Made by a program: the position numbers and the translations under genes. Shown piece after piece: positions 1 to 7,478 of a stretch of DNA of 64,000 nucleotides. The notes below the pieces were generated by a model. That model did no database searches. It worked only from the letters and a program-made list of their open reading frames with translations, and was not told where the DNA came from. Source of the stretch: Anaerolineaceae bacterium (GTDB taxonomy: Bacteria > Chloroflexota > Anaerolineae > Anaerolineales > UBA11657). Position 1 is the stretch's first letter, and every line of letters begins with the position of its first letter. The stretch spans positions 124,001 through 188,000 of the forward strand of contig BGOS01000023.1 in assembly GCA_003569365.1 (NCBI GenBank), read 5' to 3'.

Positions 1-2
1 TT

Positions 3-746
3 GGAATGCTTATGGCTTCCGGGTACATTGAAGGTGGCATGTCGCCGCACATCGTTTTGTTTTTGTTTTCCCACATCACGCCTTTCATGATAACCGTTGG
101 CGGCGGCATGGGTGCGGCAATAGCGTCCGTGCCGGCGGGCACGGGCTTTGGAGTGCACAAGCTGTTTATTCAGGCTTTCACTTCACCGTCGCACTCCGCG
201 TTGAAAACGGTGGAAGAGATTGTGGCGATGGCCGATACTGCCAGAAAGGATGGCGTGCTGGCGCTGGAAGCGGTGGTCAAGGACATTCACGATCCGTTTT
301 TGCAAAAGGGCATGTCCATGGTGGTTGACGGCCTCGATGCTTCTGCGATTGAGAGCGTCCTGAAGCTGGACACTGCCAACATGTCCGCCCGTCATCACGC
401 GGGGATTGACTTCTTCGGAAAATTTGGGGCCTACGCGCCGACGATGGGCATCATCGGCACCGTCATGGGCTTGATTGAGGTGCTAAAGAACTTGAACCAG
501 CCGGAGAAGCTCGGCGGTTTGATTGGAGTTGCGTTTCTGGCCACGCTCTGGGGCGTTATGCAGGCCAATGTGTTTTGGCTGCCGATGGGCAGCGGTTTGA
601 TGCACAAAGACCACCACGAAGTCGAGGCGCGCATGATGGCCCTGACGGGCATCTTGGGCATTCAGGCGGGCGAAAACCCGCGGGTGCTGAAAGAGAAGCT
701 GCTCTCATATGTTTCACAAGGCGCCCGGCCGAAGGAAGAGGGTTAG
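3..746 (+). CDS. motA: Flagellar stator protein MotA (5' end outside window)
   Basis: MotA forms the proton (or sodium) channel of the flagellar stator with MotB and pushes on FliG. The frame is open to the window edge and the readable protein begins inside the first membrane helix, so the true start lies upstream. The TM2 region with VGGGMG follows, then a cytoplasmic loop with the charged stretch RKDGVLALE that corresponds to the FliG-contacting segment, then the TM3/TM4 block GAYAPTMGIIGTVMGLIEVL with the conserved prolines. The C-terminal tail is cytoplasmic. The next gene, a motB, starts 37 bp downstream of the stop. Confidence 0.95.
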   Translation, partial: GMLMASGYIEGGMSPHIVLFLFSHITPFMITVGGGMGAAIASVPAGTGFGVHKLFIQAFTSPSHSALKTVEEIVAMADTARKDGVLALEAVVKDIHDPFLQKGMSMVVDGLDASAIESVLKLDTANMSARHHAGIDFFGKFGAYAPTMGIIGTVMGLIEVLKNLNQPEKLGGLIGVAFLATLWGVMQANVFWLPMGSGLMHKDHHEVEARMMALTGILGIQAGENPRVLKEKLLSYVSQGARPKEEG

Positions 747-783
747 TAACAAGCTCGCGCGGCTTTTTACTGGGCGAATCTGC

Positions 784-1797
784 ATGGCAACTGTAACGCT
801 CCCAGCACCGCTGCGCGCGCTGGCTGGCGGCAATCGGGAAATCCCGCTGGCCGGGGTGACAGTCCTGAGCGCGCTGCAAAGCGCGGCGCGCGAGTACCCG
901 CGCCTGCGCCGGCATTTGCTCACGCGCTGGGGCAGCTTGCGCCCGTTGTGGGTGGTGTTTTTAGACGGGCGGCGCTTGCGCTTTCCGGCACTGCGCTTGC
1001 TTTCCCCTGCAGCGCATCTGCAGCTGGTACCCAGCCCGCGCGGTGGCAACTGGCTGATCAGCTACTCGGACTTCATCACGCTGCTGTTTGTTTTTTTTGT
1101 GGTGCTCTACTCAATGGCAGCGACAAACACCACCAAGCTGAAGCTTGTGGTCGAGAATTTAGCGCGGGCGGTGGCCGGCCTAAAGTCGCTTGAGGTTGTA
1201 TCGCCTTCGATCAGCTTGGGCGGTGCCTTGGACAAAGGCAACCCGGTTCCAATCATCATTGCGGAGCTGCCGCCGCGGCCGCCGGAGACGGTGGATATGC
1301 TGACAGACATGGCGGCCCAGCTGCGTGAAGCTGGCGTCAGCGGAGATGTTTCACTGCAGGCGAACGTGGAGAGCACGCTCGTGGCATTTAATGACAAACT
1401 GCTGTTCAAGCCCGGCACGGCGGAGTTTGAGCCGTCTGCTGTGGAAGCATTGCAAGCCATGCTTGAGTTTTTGCAAAACAGTGAGAAGGAAGTGCGCGTG
1501 ATTGGGCATACGGACAACACGGCCACAGACCCGGCGCGGTTTGCGACAAACTGGGAGTTGTCTGGCGCCCGCTCCGTTACAATTGTGCGCTGGCTGATCG
1601 AGATGGGATCCATCGAGCCGAGGCGCCTGGTAGCCGTGGCACAGTCTGAATATCGGCCGCTGTTTCCAAACGACAGCGAAGAGCACAAGAAGAAGAACCG
1701 GCGCAGTGAAATTATGGTTATCAATCCCATAGAAAAGAAGGCCACGATGTCGGTTGGGGCGGTGGGTTCCACAGAAAAGATCCCGGAGCTGCCTTAG
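784..1797 (+). CDS. motB: MotB with an N-terminal MoaD/ThiS-like beta-grasp domain
   Basis: MotB anchors the stator to peptidoglycan. Residues 1-88 are not normal MotB. They read as a MoaD/ThiS-type ubiquitin-like domain: VTLPAPLRAL at the first strand, EIPLAGVTVLSAL, AAREYPRLRRHLL, WVVFLDGRRLR, and a terminal LQLVPSPRGG ending in a diglycine at 87-88. The standard MotB membrane helix follows at once (WLISYSDFITLLFVFFVVLY), with the ion-binding Asp at residue 96. The OmpA-like peptidoglycan-binding domain fills the C-terminal half (VIGHTDNTATDP, LSGARS, NRRSEIMV). I chose the ATG at 784 because the domain starts there. An in-frame ATG at 709 overlaps motA. No strong ribosome-binding site is seen at either start. 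The fusion is in frame and the downstream half looks intact. Confidence 0.9.
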   Translation: MATVTLPAPLRALAGGNREIPLAGVTVLSALQSAAREYPRLRRHLLTRWGSLRPLWVVFLDGRRLRFPALRLLSPAAHLQLVPSPRGGNWLISYSDFITLLFVFFVVLYSMAATNTTKLKLVVENLARAVAGLKSLEVVSPSISLGGALDKGNPVPIIIAELPPRPPETVDMLTDMAAQLREAGVSGDVSLQANVESTLVAFNDKLLFKPGTAEFEPSAVEALQAMLEFLQNSEKEVRVIGHTDNTATDPARFATNWELSGARSVTIVRWLIEMGSIEPRRLVAVAQSEYRPLFPNDSEEHKKKNRRSEIMVINPIEKKATMSVGAVGSTEKIPELP

Positions 1798-1819
1798 GGC
1801 GCCTGATCTGGCTTTTGCC

Positions 1820-2680
1820 ATGGCAGCATCATCTTCCTCATCATCTTCCGCCTCGCATGGCGGTGCCGGCGACGCGTGGCTGGTTAGCTTTGCCGACTTC
1901 ATGACGCTGCTATTTGTGTTTTTTGTGGTGATGTATGCCCTTGCGGTTGTGAACGTTTCAAAGATGGAGCAGCTGGCCAAAGTTCTGCAAGCCACAATTG
2001 GCGGCATTGAAGTGAAGCAGAAGGTGGAGGCTAGCATTAGCGGTGCCATGCCATTGGGCGAGGGCCAGCCGGCTGCAATCGTGCTGGACAAATTTCCCGC
2101 GAAAGTACCAGCCATGTTTGATGCCGCGGATGATCTGACCCAGCAGCTGAAAGACTCCGGGCTGGAGGGGCAGGTGAAGGCCGACCAGATGGTGGAAGGC
2201 ACGCTGCTAACCTTCAACGACAAACTGCTCTTTCGGCAAAACAGCGCCGACCTTGAGCCCACTACGCTGGGTGCGCTCAAGCAGCTTGCCGAGTTTCTAA
2301 ACACGGTGCCTAACCAAGTGCGGATTGTGGGGCATACGGACCCGGCGCCGCCGACAGACCCGCGTTACCCCACCAACTGGGATTTAAGCATTGCGCGTGC
2401 CGTGGCAGTGGTGCGCTTTCTGGTGGATGTGGGCGGCGTGGATCCGGCGCGCCTGCAGGCGCAGGCGCGGGCGGAATTCTTGCCATTGCGGCCGAACGAC
2501 AGCCCGGAGAGCGTTGCTCTAAACCGGCGCGTGGAAATTATGATTGTGAACGAGCTGGCTCAACCAAAAGGCGGGGTAAACCCGCTTGAGGACGGCGGCG
2601 CAGATGCCGGTGCGGAAGGCGCAGCGCCGCCGGCGGCAGCACCACCGCCGCCGCCGCCGCCACCCCCCAGCGGGCATTAG
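1820..2680 (+). CDS. motB: Second MotB stator protein
   Basis: A second MotB follows the first by 22 bp. It has a short Ser-rich cytoplasmic N-terminus, one membrane helix WLVSFADFMTLLFVFFVVMY with the conserved Asp, a periplasmic linker, and an OmpA-type domain (RIVGHTDPAPPTDPRYPTNWDLS, NRRVEIMIV). It ends in an Ala-rich tail and nine consecutive prolines. It lacks the beta-grasp domain of its neighbour. The ATG at 1820 gives a protein of normal MotB length (286 residues). An upstream in-frame start would overlap the previous gene. Only one motA is visible for two motB genes, so either a mixed stator forms or a second motA lies upstream of the window. Confidence 0.93.
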   Translation: MAASSSSSSSASHGGAGDAWLVSFADFMTLLFVFFVVMYALAVVNVSKMEQLAKVLQATIGGIEVKQKVEASISGAMPLGEGQPAAIVLDKFPAKVPAMFDAADDLTQQLKDSGLEGQVKADQMVEGTLLTFNDKLLFRQNSADLEPTTLGALKQLAEFLNTVPNQVRIVGHTDPAPPTDPRYPTNWDLSIARAVAVVRFLVDVGGVDPARLQAQARAEFLPLRPNDSPESVALNRRVEIMIVNELAQPKGGVNPLEDGGADAGAEGAAPPAAAPPPPPPPPPSGH

Positions 2681-2719
2681 TGCTGCCACTACACCGGTGC
2701 ATATCCATAGGAGCCACAG

Positions 2720-3490
2720 ATGACTAAAAAAGAGGCAAAGCCGGCTGCTCCCCCAGCTGGAGGCGAAGGCGAAGGCGAAGCCCCCCCAAAGAAGAGCAAC
2801 ATGCTGCTGATCATTGGCGGTGCAGTGGGCGGGCTGGTGTTCCTCGGAATGGCTGCCGTGATTGTGATTTTGTTGCTGCGGCCGACGGCGGCTGCGGCGG
2901 CGCCGGCTGCTGAAGCTGCTGCTGCGGTGGATGAGCACGGCAATCCGGTGGAGGCAGCGCCCGCTGCGGTGGACGAGCATGGCAATCCAGTGGAAGCGCC
3001 GGCCGCTGCAGTGGATGAGCATGGCAATCCTGTGGCGGCCGCCGTGGATGAGCACGGCAATCCAGTGGCAGCGGCCGCAGAGCCAAAACTGAACATGGAT
3101 TCCCCGCCTGTGCCACCGGCGTTGCCGGTTCCCGGCGAGGGGGTGTTGTTTGATGTTGGCACCAAGGTCATCAACCTGGCTGACCCGGGCGGCCGGCGGT
3201 ACCTCAAGGTGGGCATTGTGCTGGAGTTTGCGCCGCACGATACCGCGTGGTACTCCATGGCTAGCGAGCAGCGCGCGGAGCTGCAAGCCCTTTTTGAAAC
3301 AGAAATGGGCTCCAAGCAGCCTGTGATTGAGGACCTTGTGATTTCGATTATCTCCAGCAAATCATTCGAGCAGGTGTATACGCTGGAAGGCAAAGAGGGC
3401 CTGCGCCAGGAAATCATCAATCGCATCAACCAGCTGCTGCCGACGCAGTTGGTGATGTATGTTTACTTCAACGAGTTCGTAGTGCAGTAA
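2720..3490 (+). CDS. fliL: Flagellar basal body-associated protein FliL
   Basis: FliL rings the stator and supports motor torque. The protein has a short charged N-terminus, one membrane helix at about residues 27-53 (NMLLIIGGAVGGLVFLGMAAVIVILLL), an Ala-rich linker made of four VDEHGNPV repeats, and the FliL domain at the C-terminus (YLKVGIVLEF, IEDLVISIISSKSFEQV, EIINRINQLL) ending in the typical MYVYFNEFVVQ. An AGGAG ribosome-binding site lies 7 bp before the ATG. At 256 residues it is longer than most FliL because of the linker. It is followed by fliM 5 bp later. Confidence 0.93.
   Translation: MTKKEAKPAAPPAGGEGEGEAPPKKSNMLLIIGGAVGGLVFLGMAAVIVILLLRPTAAAAAPAAEAAAAVDEHGNPVEAAPAAVDEHGNPVEAPAAAVDEHGNPVAAAVDEHGNPVAAAAEPKLNMDSPPVPPALPVPGEGVLFDVGTKVINLADPGGRRYLKVGIVLEFAPHDTAWYSMASEQRAELQALFETEMGSKQPVIEDLVISIISSKSFEQVYTLEGKEGLRQEIINRINQLLPTQLVMYVYFNEFVVQ
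2927..3067 (+). repeat. Four tandem VDEHGNPV coding repeats in fliL
   Basis: Four copies of a VDEHGNPV(E)A unit are encoded between the membrane helix and the FliL domain, spaced 10-14 codons apart. The copies differ at synonymous positions, so they are under protein-level selection or are old. They form an extracytoplasmic spacer of unknown purpose. Confidence 0.9.
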
Positions 3491-3495
3491 AAGCC

Positions 3496-4479
3496 ATGTT
3501 ATCTGAAGCTGAAATCACCTCGCTTCTAAATTCCGGCAACGTAGCCAAGCCTGTGGTGGCTGCAAAGCCCAGCGCCGGCGAAGCGCGTGTTTATGATTTC
3601 CGGTCGCCGGAGCGTTTTACCCGCGACCAGATGCGCGCTATAGAGCTGGTGCACGAGGACCTTGCGGAGAGCATCCGCAACAACCTGCCCAGCTACCTTT
3701 CTACTGACGTGCGCTGCAAAGTTATCGGCCAGGCGCAAACCAATTTCGAGGAGCACATTGACTCTGTGCCGGATCAGACCCAATATTTTATGCTGGCGCT
3801 GGACCCGCTGCCGGACCGGATCGTGGCGATTTTTGACCAGCAAACCTGTCTCGCCGTGTCTGAGCGCCTGCTTGGCGGCACGCCCCCGGACCATATTGCT
3901 GTTGCGCCGCTAACCGATCTCGGCGCGGTGGTAATGCGCGGAGTGTGGGATTACCTTATTCCGCACATCAAAAACGCGTGGAAACCCATCATGGAACTGG
4001 AGCCGCGCTTTATTGAATCCTCCAGCAACAAAAACTGGGTCAACATGTTGCTGGCAAACCGTTGGTCGGTGGGCACAAGCTTCGAGCTTGTGGTCGGCGG
4101 CCGGGGCGGCACGCTTGTCATTTATGTTCCCTATGCCATGCTGAAGAGCATTGCCGACGATGTCTCGCCTTCGGCCTGGCTTGGGGAAGTAAAACAGGAA
4201 TCATCGCAACCCGCGGAAATGCGCGTGGCGCTTGAAGACTTCATGCAGCGTGCGTCGCTGGAGGCGCGCCTGATAGTGGGCACCATGAACCTGACCTTCG
4301 GCGAGCTGCGCTCGCTGCGCCCGGGTGATGTCCTGGAGCTGGACAGCTCCGTGGGAAGGCCCTATGAATTGTGGGTGGGCGGCGGGCCAAGCACAGGCAT
4401 TGGCTACACCGCTGAGCCGGGTACGCACAAGAAGAAATATGCGGCAAAGATTTTGGATCGGGTAATTGTTGAACAGTAG
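3496..4479 (+). CDS. fliM: Flagellar motor switch protein FliM
   Basis: FliM is the middle component of the C-ring and binds phosphorylated CheY. The N-terminus (LSEAEITSLL, residues 2-11) matches the CheY-P-binding peptide (LSQxEIDALL in model species). The middle CheC-like domain spans about residues 35-230 and a SpoA domain lies at the C-terminus (LTFGELRSLRPGDVLELD). Length (327) is normal. It sits between fliL and fliN in the usual order. Confidence 0.96.
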   Translation: MLSEAEITSLLNSGNVAKPVVAAKPSAGEARVYDFRSPERFTRDQMRAIELVHEDLAESIRNNLPSYLSTDVRCKVIGQAQTNFEEHIDSVPDQTQYFMLALDPLPDRIVAIFDQQTCLAVSERLLGGTPPDHIAVAPLTDLGAVVMRGVWDYLIPHIKNAWKPIMELEPRFIESSSNKNWVNMLLANRWSVGTSFELVVGGRGGTLVIYVPYAMLKSIADDVSPSAWLGEVKQESSQPAEMRVALEDFMQRASLEARLIVGTMNLTFGELRSLRPGDVLELDSSVGRPYELWVGGGPSTGIGYTAEPGTHKKKYAAKILDRVIVEQ

Positions 4480-4490
4480 GAGTTACCATT

Positions 4491-4994
4491 ATGGCTGATA
4501 CAACTGACCCAGGCACAGAAGAGGCAGCGCCGGACGCCGGCGCGGTAGAGGCAGTGGCTGACGCTCCAATTGAGGGAGCCGCTGAAGTAATGGATGGCAA
4601 CGGCATGGCTCCGTCTGAGAACGAACCCATGCTGGATTTTGACGCGCTGGGGGCGAGTTCGGTTGCAGTTGCACCGGCCGAGTTTGTGCCGCTGGAAACT
4701 GAGGTGCTGCCGGGTGCTGACGCAGAGACCATCATGGATCTGGGCGTGCTGGCCACCATCCCGCTGCAAGTGACGGTGGAACTGGGGCGGACGCAGATGC
4801 AGGTGCGCGAAGTGCTGGCCCTGCAGCCGGGCTCGGTAGTGGAGCTGGACCGCGTAGCCGGCGAGGCAGTGGATGTGCGCATCAACGAGCGCTTGGTTGC
4901 GCGCGGCGAAGTTGTAATCATCGCCGACAAATTTGGCATTCGCCTGACAGAAATAATGGCGGGTGCGCATGCGATGCTGGGCGGAGCACGATGA
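4491..4994 (+). CDS. fliN: Flagellar motor switch protein FliN
   Basis: FliN forms the base of the C-ring and docks the export ATPase complex through FliH. The N-terminal 80 residues are acidic and Ala-rich, probably flexible. The C-terminal SpoA domain is clear: IPLQVTVELGRTQMQVREVLALQPG, then VDVRINERLVARGEVVIIADKFGIRLTEI. A TAGGAG ribosome-binding site lies about 8 bp before the ATG. The stop overlaps the fliO start by 4 bp. Confidence 0.95.
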   Translation: MADTTDPGTEEAAPDAGAVEAVADAPIEGAAEVMDGNGMAPSENEPMLDFDALGASSVAVAPAEFVPLETEVLPGADAETIMDLGVLATIPLQVTVELGRTQMQVREVLALQPGSVVELDRVAGEAVDVRINERLVARGEVVIIADKFGIRLTEIMAGAHAMLGGAR

Positions 4995-5455
4995 CCGTAG
5001 CCAGCGCCCTGCAATTTTTGCGCGACGACAAACGCGGCCGGCTGCTGGCGGGCGGGCTGGCCGGCGTGGTGCTGCTGGCTGCGCTGCTGCTGGCGTTTAC
5101 CGGCGGCAGCACGCGCGATGCAAGCCTGGGGCTGCTGGCGTTCAAGATGGCCGGCAACACTCTGGCGGTGCTCGCGTGCCTGTACCTTGTATTAATTGGC
5201 CTGCGCCGCTGGCAGACCCAGGTGGCATCTATCAGCGACCGGCAGTTGAGCGTGATAGAAACGCTGCGCCTTTCGCCCAAGCAAGTGCTGCACCTGGTGC
5301 GCGTGGGCGACCGGCAGCTGCTGCTGGGTGCCAGTGACGGGCAGGTGGCACTGCTGGCCGAGGTGGGCGGCACGCTGCCAGTGGCAGGCGGGGCTGCGCC
5401 GGCTTTTATCAGCCATCTGCAGCAGGCTGCAGCGCGCGTAAACCAAGAGGGCTAG
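4991..5455 (+). CDS. fliO: Flagellar biosynthesis protein FliO
   Basis: FliO is a small membrane chaperone that helps FliP assemble in the flagellar export gate. Two hydrophobic segments are present (about residues 17-38 and 50-72). The characteristic cytoplasmic motif follows: ISDRQLSVIETLRLSPKQVLHLVRVGDRQLLLG. It overlaps fliN by 4 bp (ATGA), so translation is coupled. FliO is poorly conserved. The call rests on the RQLSVIETLRLSPKQ signature and the position between fliN and fliP. Confidence 0.88.
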   Translation: MTVASALQFLRDDKRGRLLAGGLAGVVLLAALLLAFTGGSTRDASLGLLAFKMAGNTLAVLACLYLVLIGLRRWQTQVASISDRQLSVIETLRLSPKQVLHLVRVGDRQLLLGASDGQVALLAEVGGTLPVAGGAAPAFISHLQQAAARVNQEG

Positions 5456-5464
5456 CCGCCGCAC

Positions 5465-5508
5465 CTTTACCGGCGTTTTAGCGCCGCTTCACGCCAGCTT
5501 TACCAGCC
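5465..5508 (+). promoter_or_regulatory. 11-bp phased direct-repeat array upstream of fliP
   Basis: Four exact 11-bp units follow each other without gaps, beginning CTTTAC (5465), TTTTAG (5476), CTTCAC (5487) and CTTTAC (5498). They end 17 bp before a -10-like TACACT at 5526-5531. Repeats at one helical turn are the layout of OmpR/PhoB-family binding sites. Similar arrays occur upstream of several other transcription units in this window. Confidence 0.6.
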
Positions 5509-5528
5509 GCCCTGCGGCGCGCACCTAC

Positions 5529-5559
5529 ACTGACGAGGCATATGCTTCGTCAGTTTTTA
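5529..5559 (+). terminator. Hairpin plus U-tract at the fliP start codon
   Basis: Left arm ACTGACGA (5529-5536) and right arm TCGTCAGT (5547-5554) enclose the palindromic core GCATATGC, giving an 11-bp stem with one G-U pair and a 4-nt loop. TTTTTAT follows. This is a textbook intrinsic terminator shape, yet the annotated fliP ATG (5542) lies in its loop. It may end fliO transcription, attenuate fliP, or hide the start codon. Confidence 0.55.
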
Positions 5560-6366
5560 TTTAACTGCCGCAGGTTGCGGCCGGCAACTCAGCTGCCGTG
5601 GCGGCGTGCCGGGCTGCTGCCGGTGCTGCTGGGTTCGGCCGTGCTGCTGTGCTCCTGTGTGGGCATGGGTGCCGGCGAAAAACCGGAGCTGAACGTGCCG
5701 GGCGTCTCATTCAATATTAATGGGCAGGGCAGCCAGCCGGAGCAGGTAGGCACAGGCGTGCAATTGCTGGTGCTCTTCACTGTGCTTAGTGTGGCACCGG
5801 CGGTGTTGCTGCTGATGACGGCTTTCACGCGCATCGTGATTGTGCTGTCGCTGGCGCGCACCGCGCTGGGCACGCAGCAGCTGCCACCCAACCAGGTGGT
5901 GACGGGGCTCGGCATGCTGCTCACCTTCTTTGTGATGGCGCCGGTCTTCAACGACATTAATGAGAATGCATTGCAGCCCTACCTGGCCGGCCGGCTTGCG
6001 CAGCCAGAGGCCATTACGCGCGGCCTGGAGCCGCTGCGCGGCTTTATGTTCAAGCAGACGCGCCCGGCAGACATTGCGCTCTTCATGCAGCTGGCCAAGA
6101 CCACGCAGCCATCCACGCTGGAGGACATCCCGCTCTCCAGCCTGCTGCCCGCATTCGTGATCAGTGAGTTGAAGACTGCCTTTCAGATGGGCTTTCTGAT
6201 ATTTATTCCATTTTTGGTGATCGACCTGGTGGTGACTTCCACGCTGCTATCGCTGGGCATGATGTTTTTGCCGCCCATGCTGGTGTCGCTGCCGCTCAAG
6301 CTGCTGCTATTTGTAATGGCAGACGGCTGGAGCCTGCTGGTCGAATCTTTGGTGAAAAGCTTTTGA
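5542..6366 (+). CDS. fliP: Flagellar export gate protein FliP
   Basis: FliP forms the core helical gate of the flagellar type III export apparatus. After an N-terminal signal sequence (about residues 22-40) and a short extracytoplasmic segment, the family signatures appear: LLLMTAFTRIVIVLSLARTALGTQQLPPNQVV, FFVMAPVF, ISELKTAFQMGFLIFIPFLVIDLVV and the PPMLVSLPLKLLLFVMADGW end. The ATG at 5542 sits inside a hairpin, so a downstream start (for example TTG at 5575) is possible. fliQ follows after 60 bp. Confidence 0.95.
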   Translation: MLRQFLFNCRRLRPATQLPWRRAGLLPVLLGSAVLLCSCVGMGAGEKPELNVPGVSFNINGQGSQPEQVGTGVQLLVLFTVLSVAPAVLLLMTAFTRIVIVLSLARTALGTQQLPPNQVVTGLGMLLTFFVMAPVFNDINENALQPYLAGRLAQPEAITRGLEPLRGFMFKQTRPADIALFMQLAKTTQPSTLEDIPLSSLLPAFVISELKTAFQMGFLIFIPFLVIDLVVTSTLLSLGMMFLPPMLVSLPLKLLLFVMADGWSLLVESLVKSF

Positions 6367-6426
6367 GCAAGCCAGCTGTAAGCAGCGGTCCGTGCCATTT
6401 TCCGGCGGCGGACGGGCAGGGCGCAA

Positions 6427-6696
6427 ATGGATGAAAGCATGGTGATCAATGTGTCGCAGGAAGCGATGCGCCTCACGCTGCTGGTTGTGGGGCCGATGCT
6501 GCTGGTTTCGATGCTGGTGGGCCTGACGGTAAGTGTGCTGCAGGCAGCCACTCAAATCACCGAGCAGTCGCTGACGTTTGTGCCAAAAATTCTGGCTGTT
6601 GGCTTGACGCTAGCCTACACCGGCTCGTGGATCATGCAAAAACTGGTGGCCTTCATGGTCCACATGTTTCAGCTGATGCCTTCCATGACGCATTAG
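6427..6696 (+). CDS. fliQ: Flagellar export gate protein FliQ
   Basis: FliQ is a two-helix subunit of the export gate. The 89 residues show the family pattern: MDESMVINVSQEAMRLTLLVVGPMLLVSMLVGL, then VLQAATQITEQSLTFVPKI and a second helix. Size and order (fliP-fliQ-fliR) are standard. fliR starts 14 bp after the stop. Confidence 0.95.
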   Translation: MDESMVINVSQEAMRLTLLVVGPMLLVSMLVGLTVSVLQAATQITEQSLTFVPKILAVGLTLAYTGSWIMQKLVAFMVHMFQLMPSMTH

Positions 6697-6710
6697 CGCA
6701 AGCATCCGCC

Positions 6711-7478
6711 ATGACTATTTCTGTTGCGCAGTTTCAACTCTTTGTGCTGAGCGCCACGCGCACGCTGGCCATTCTGAGCGGTGTGCCCGTGCTGGGCAGC
6801 GCCGCGGTGCCGGTGCGCATCCGCCTGGCCGCCGGGCTGTTGATTACGCTGGTGATTGTGCCGCTGGTGCCGCTGGCTGTTGCCGGCGAGCCGAAGCCCG
6901 TGGGCGGCTTTTTGGTGCTGGCGGCCATGGAGCTGCTGACCGGGCTGCTGGCCGGCTTTGTGGTGCGCACCACATTTGCTGCGCTTGCCATTGGCGCAAA
7001 TTTGATTGGCACACTGGCCGGGTTCAGTGCGGCGCAATTTGTAAACCCGCTCACCAACATGCAGGGCAGCCCGCTGGACCAGCTCGTGCTGCTTTTTTCC
7101 ACAACTGTTTTCCTTGTCATCAACGGCCATCATCAGTTGATTGTGGCCATTGCGCGTTTGTTTGAGCTGGTGCCGCTGGGCACATTCATCATGGGCCCGG
7201 CCGTAAAGGAAGGGCTGGTGCGGCTTACGCTGGGCATGTGGCTGAGTGGCGTGCAGATTGCGCTGCCGATTGTGGCAACCATCCTCGCTGTGGATGTGGC
7301 AATGGGGCTGCTGGCGAAAACCGCCCCGCAGATCCAAGTGTTCTTCTTGAGCCTGCCGCTCAAGATTGCAATCGGGCTGCTGGGCGTTACGGCGCTGCTG
7401 CCGTTGCTGCTGCCGGTGCTGCACAACATGTTCAATGACACAGCGCGCCACATGCTGGAGCTGGTGCACGCGCAATGA
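6711..7478 (+). CDS. fliR: Flagellar export gate protein FliR
   Basis: FliR is the single-copy gate subunit that completes the FliP5-Q4-R1 complex. The ATG at 6711 starts right after fliQ and gives 255 residues, the normal size. Six hydrophobic segments are visible, with VFLVINGHHQLIVAI and FFLSLPLKIAIGLL typical of the family. The stop overlaps the flhB start by 4 bp. Confidence 0.94.
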   Translation: MTISVAQFQLFVLSATRTLAILSGVPVLGSAAVPVRIRLAAGLLITLVIVPLVPLAVAGEPKPVGGFLVLAAMELLTGLLAGFVVRTTFAALAIGANLIGTLAGFSAAQFVNPLTNMQGSPLDQLVLLFSTTVFLVINGHHQLIVAIARLFELVPLGTFIMGPAVKEGLVRLTLGMWLSGVQIALPIVATILAVDVAMGLLAKTAPQIQVFFLSLPLKIAIGLLGVTALLPLLLPVLHNMFNDTARHMLELVHAQ

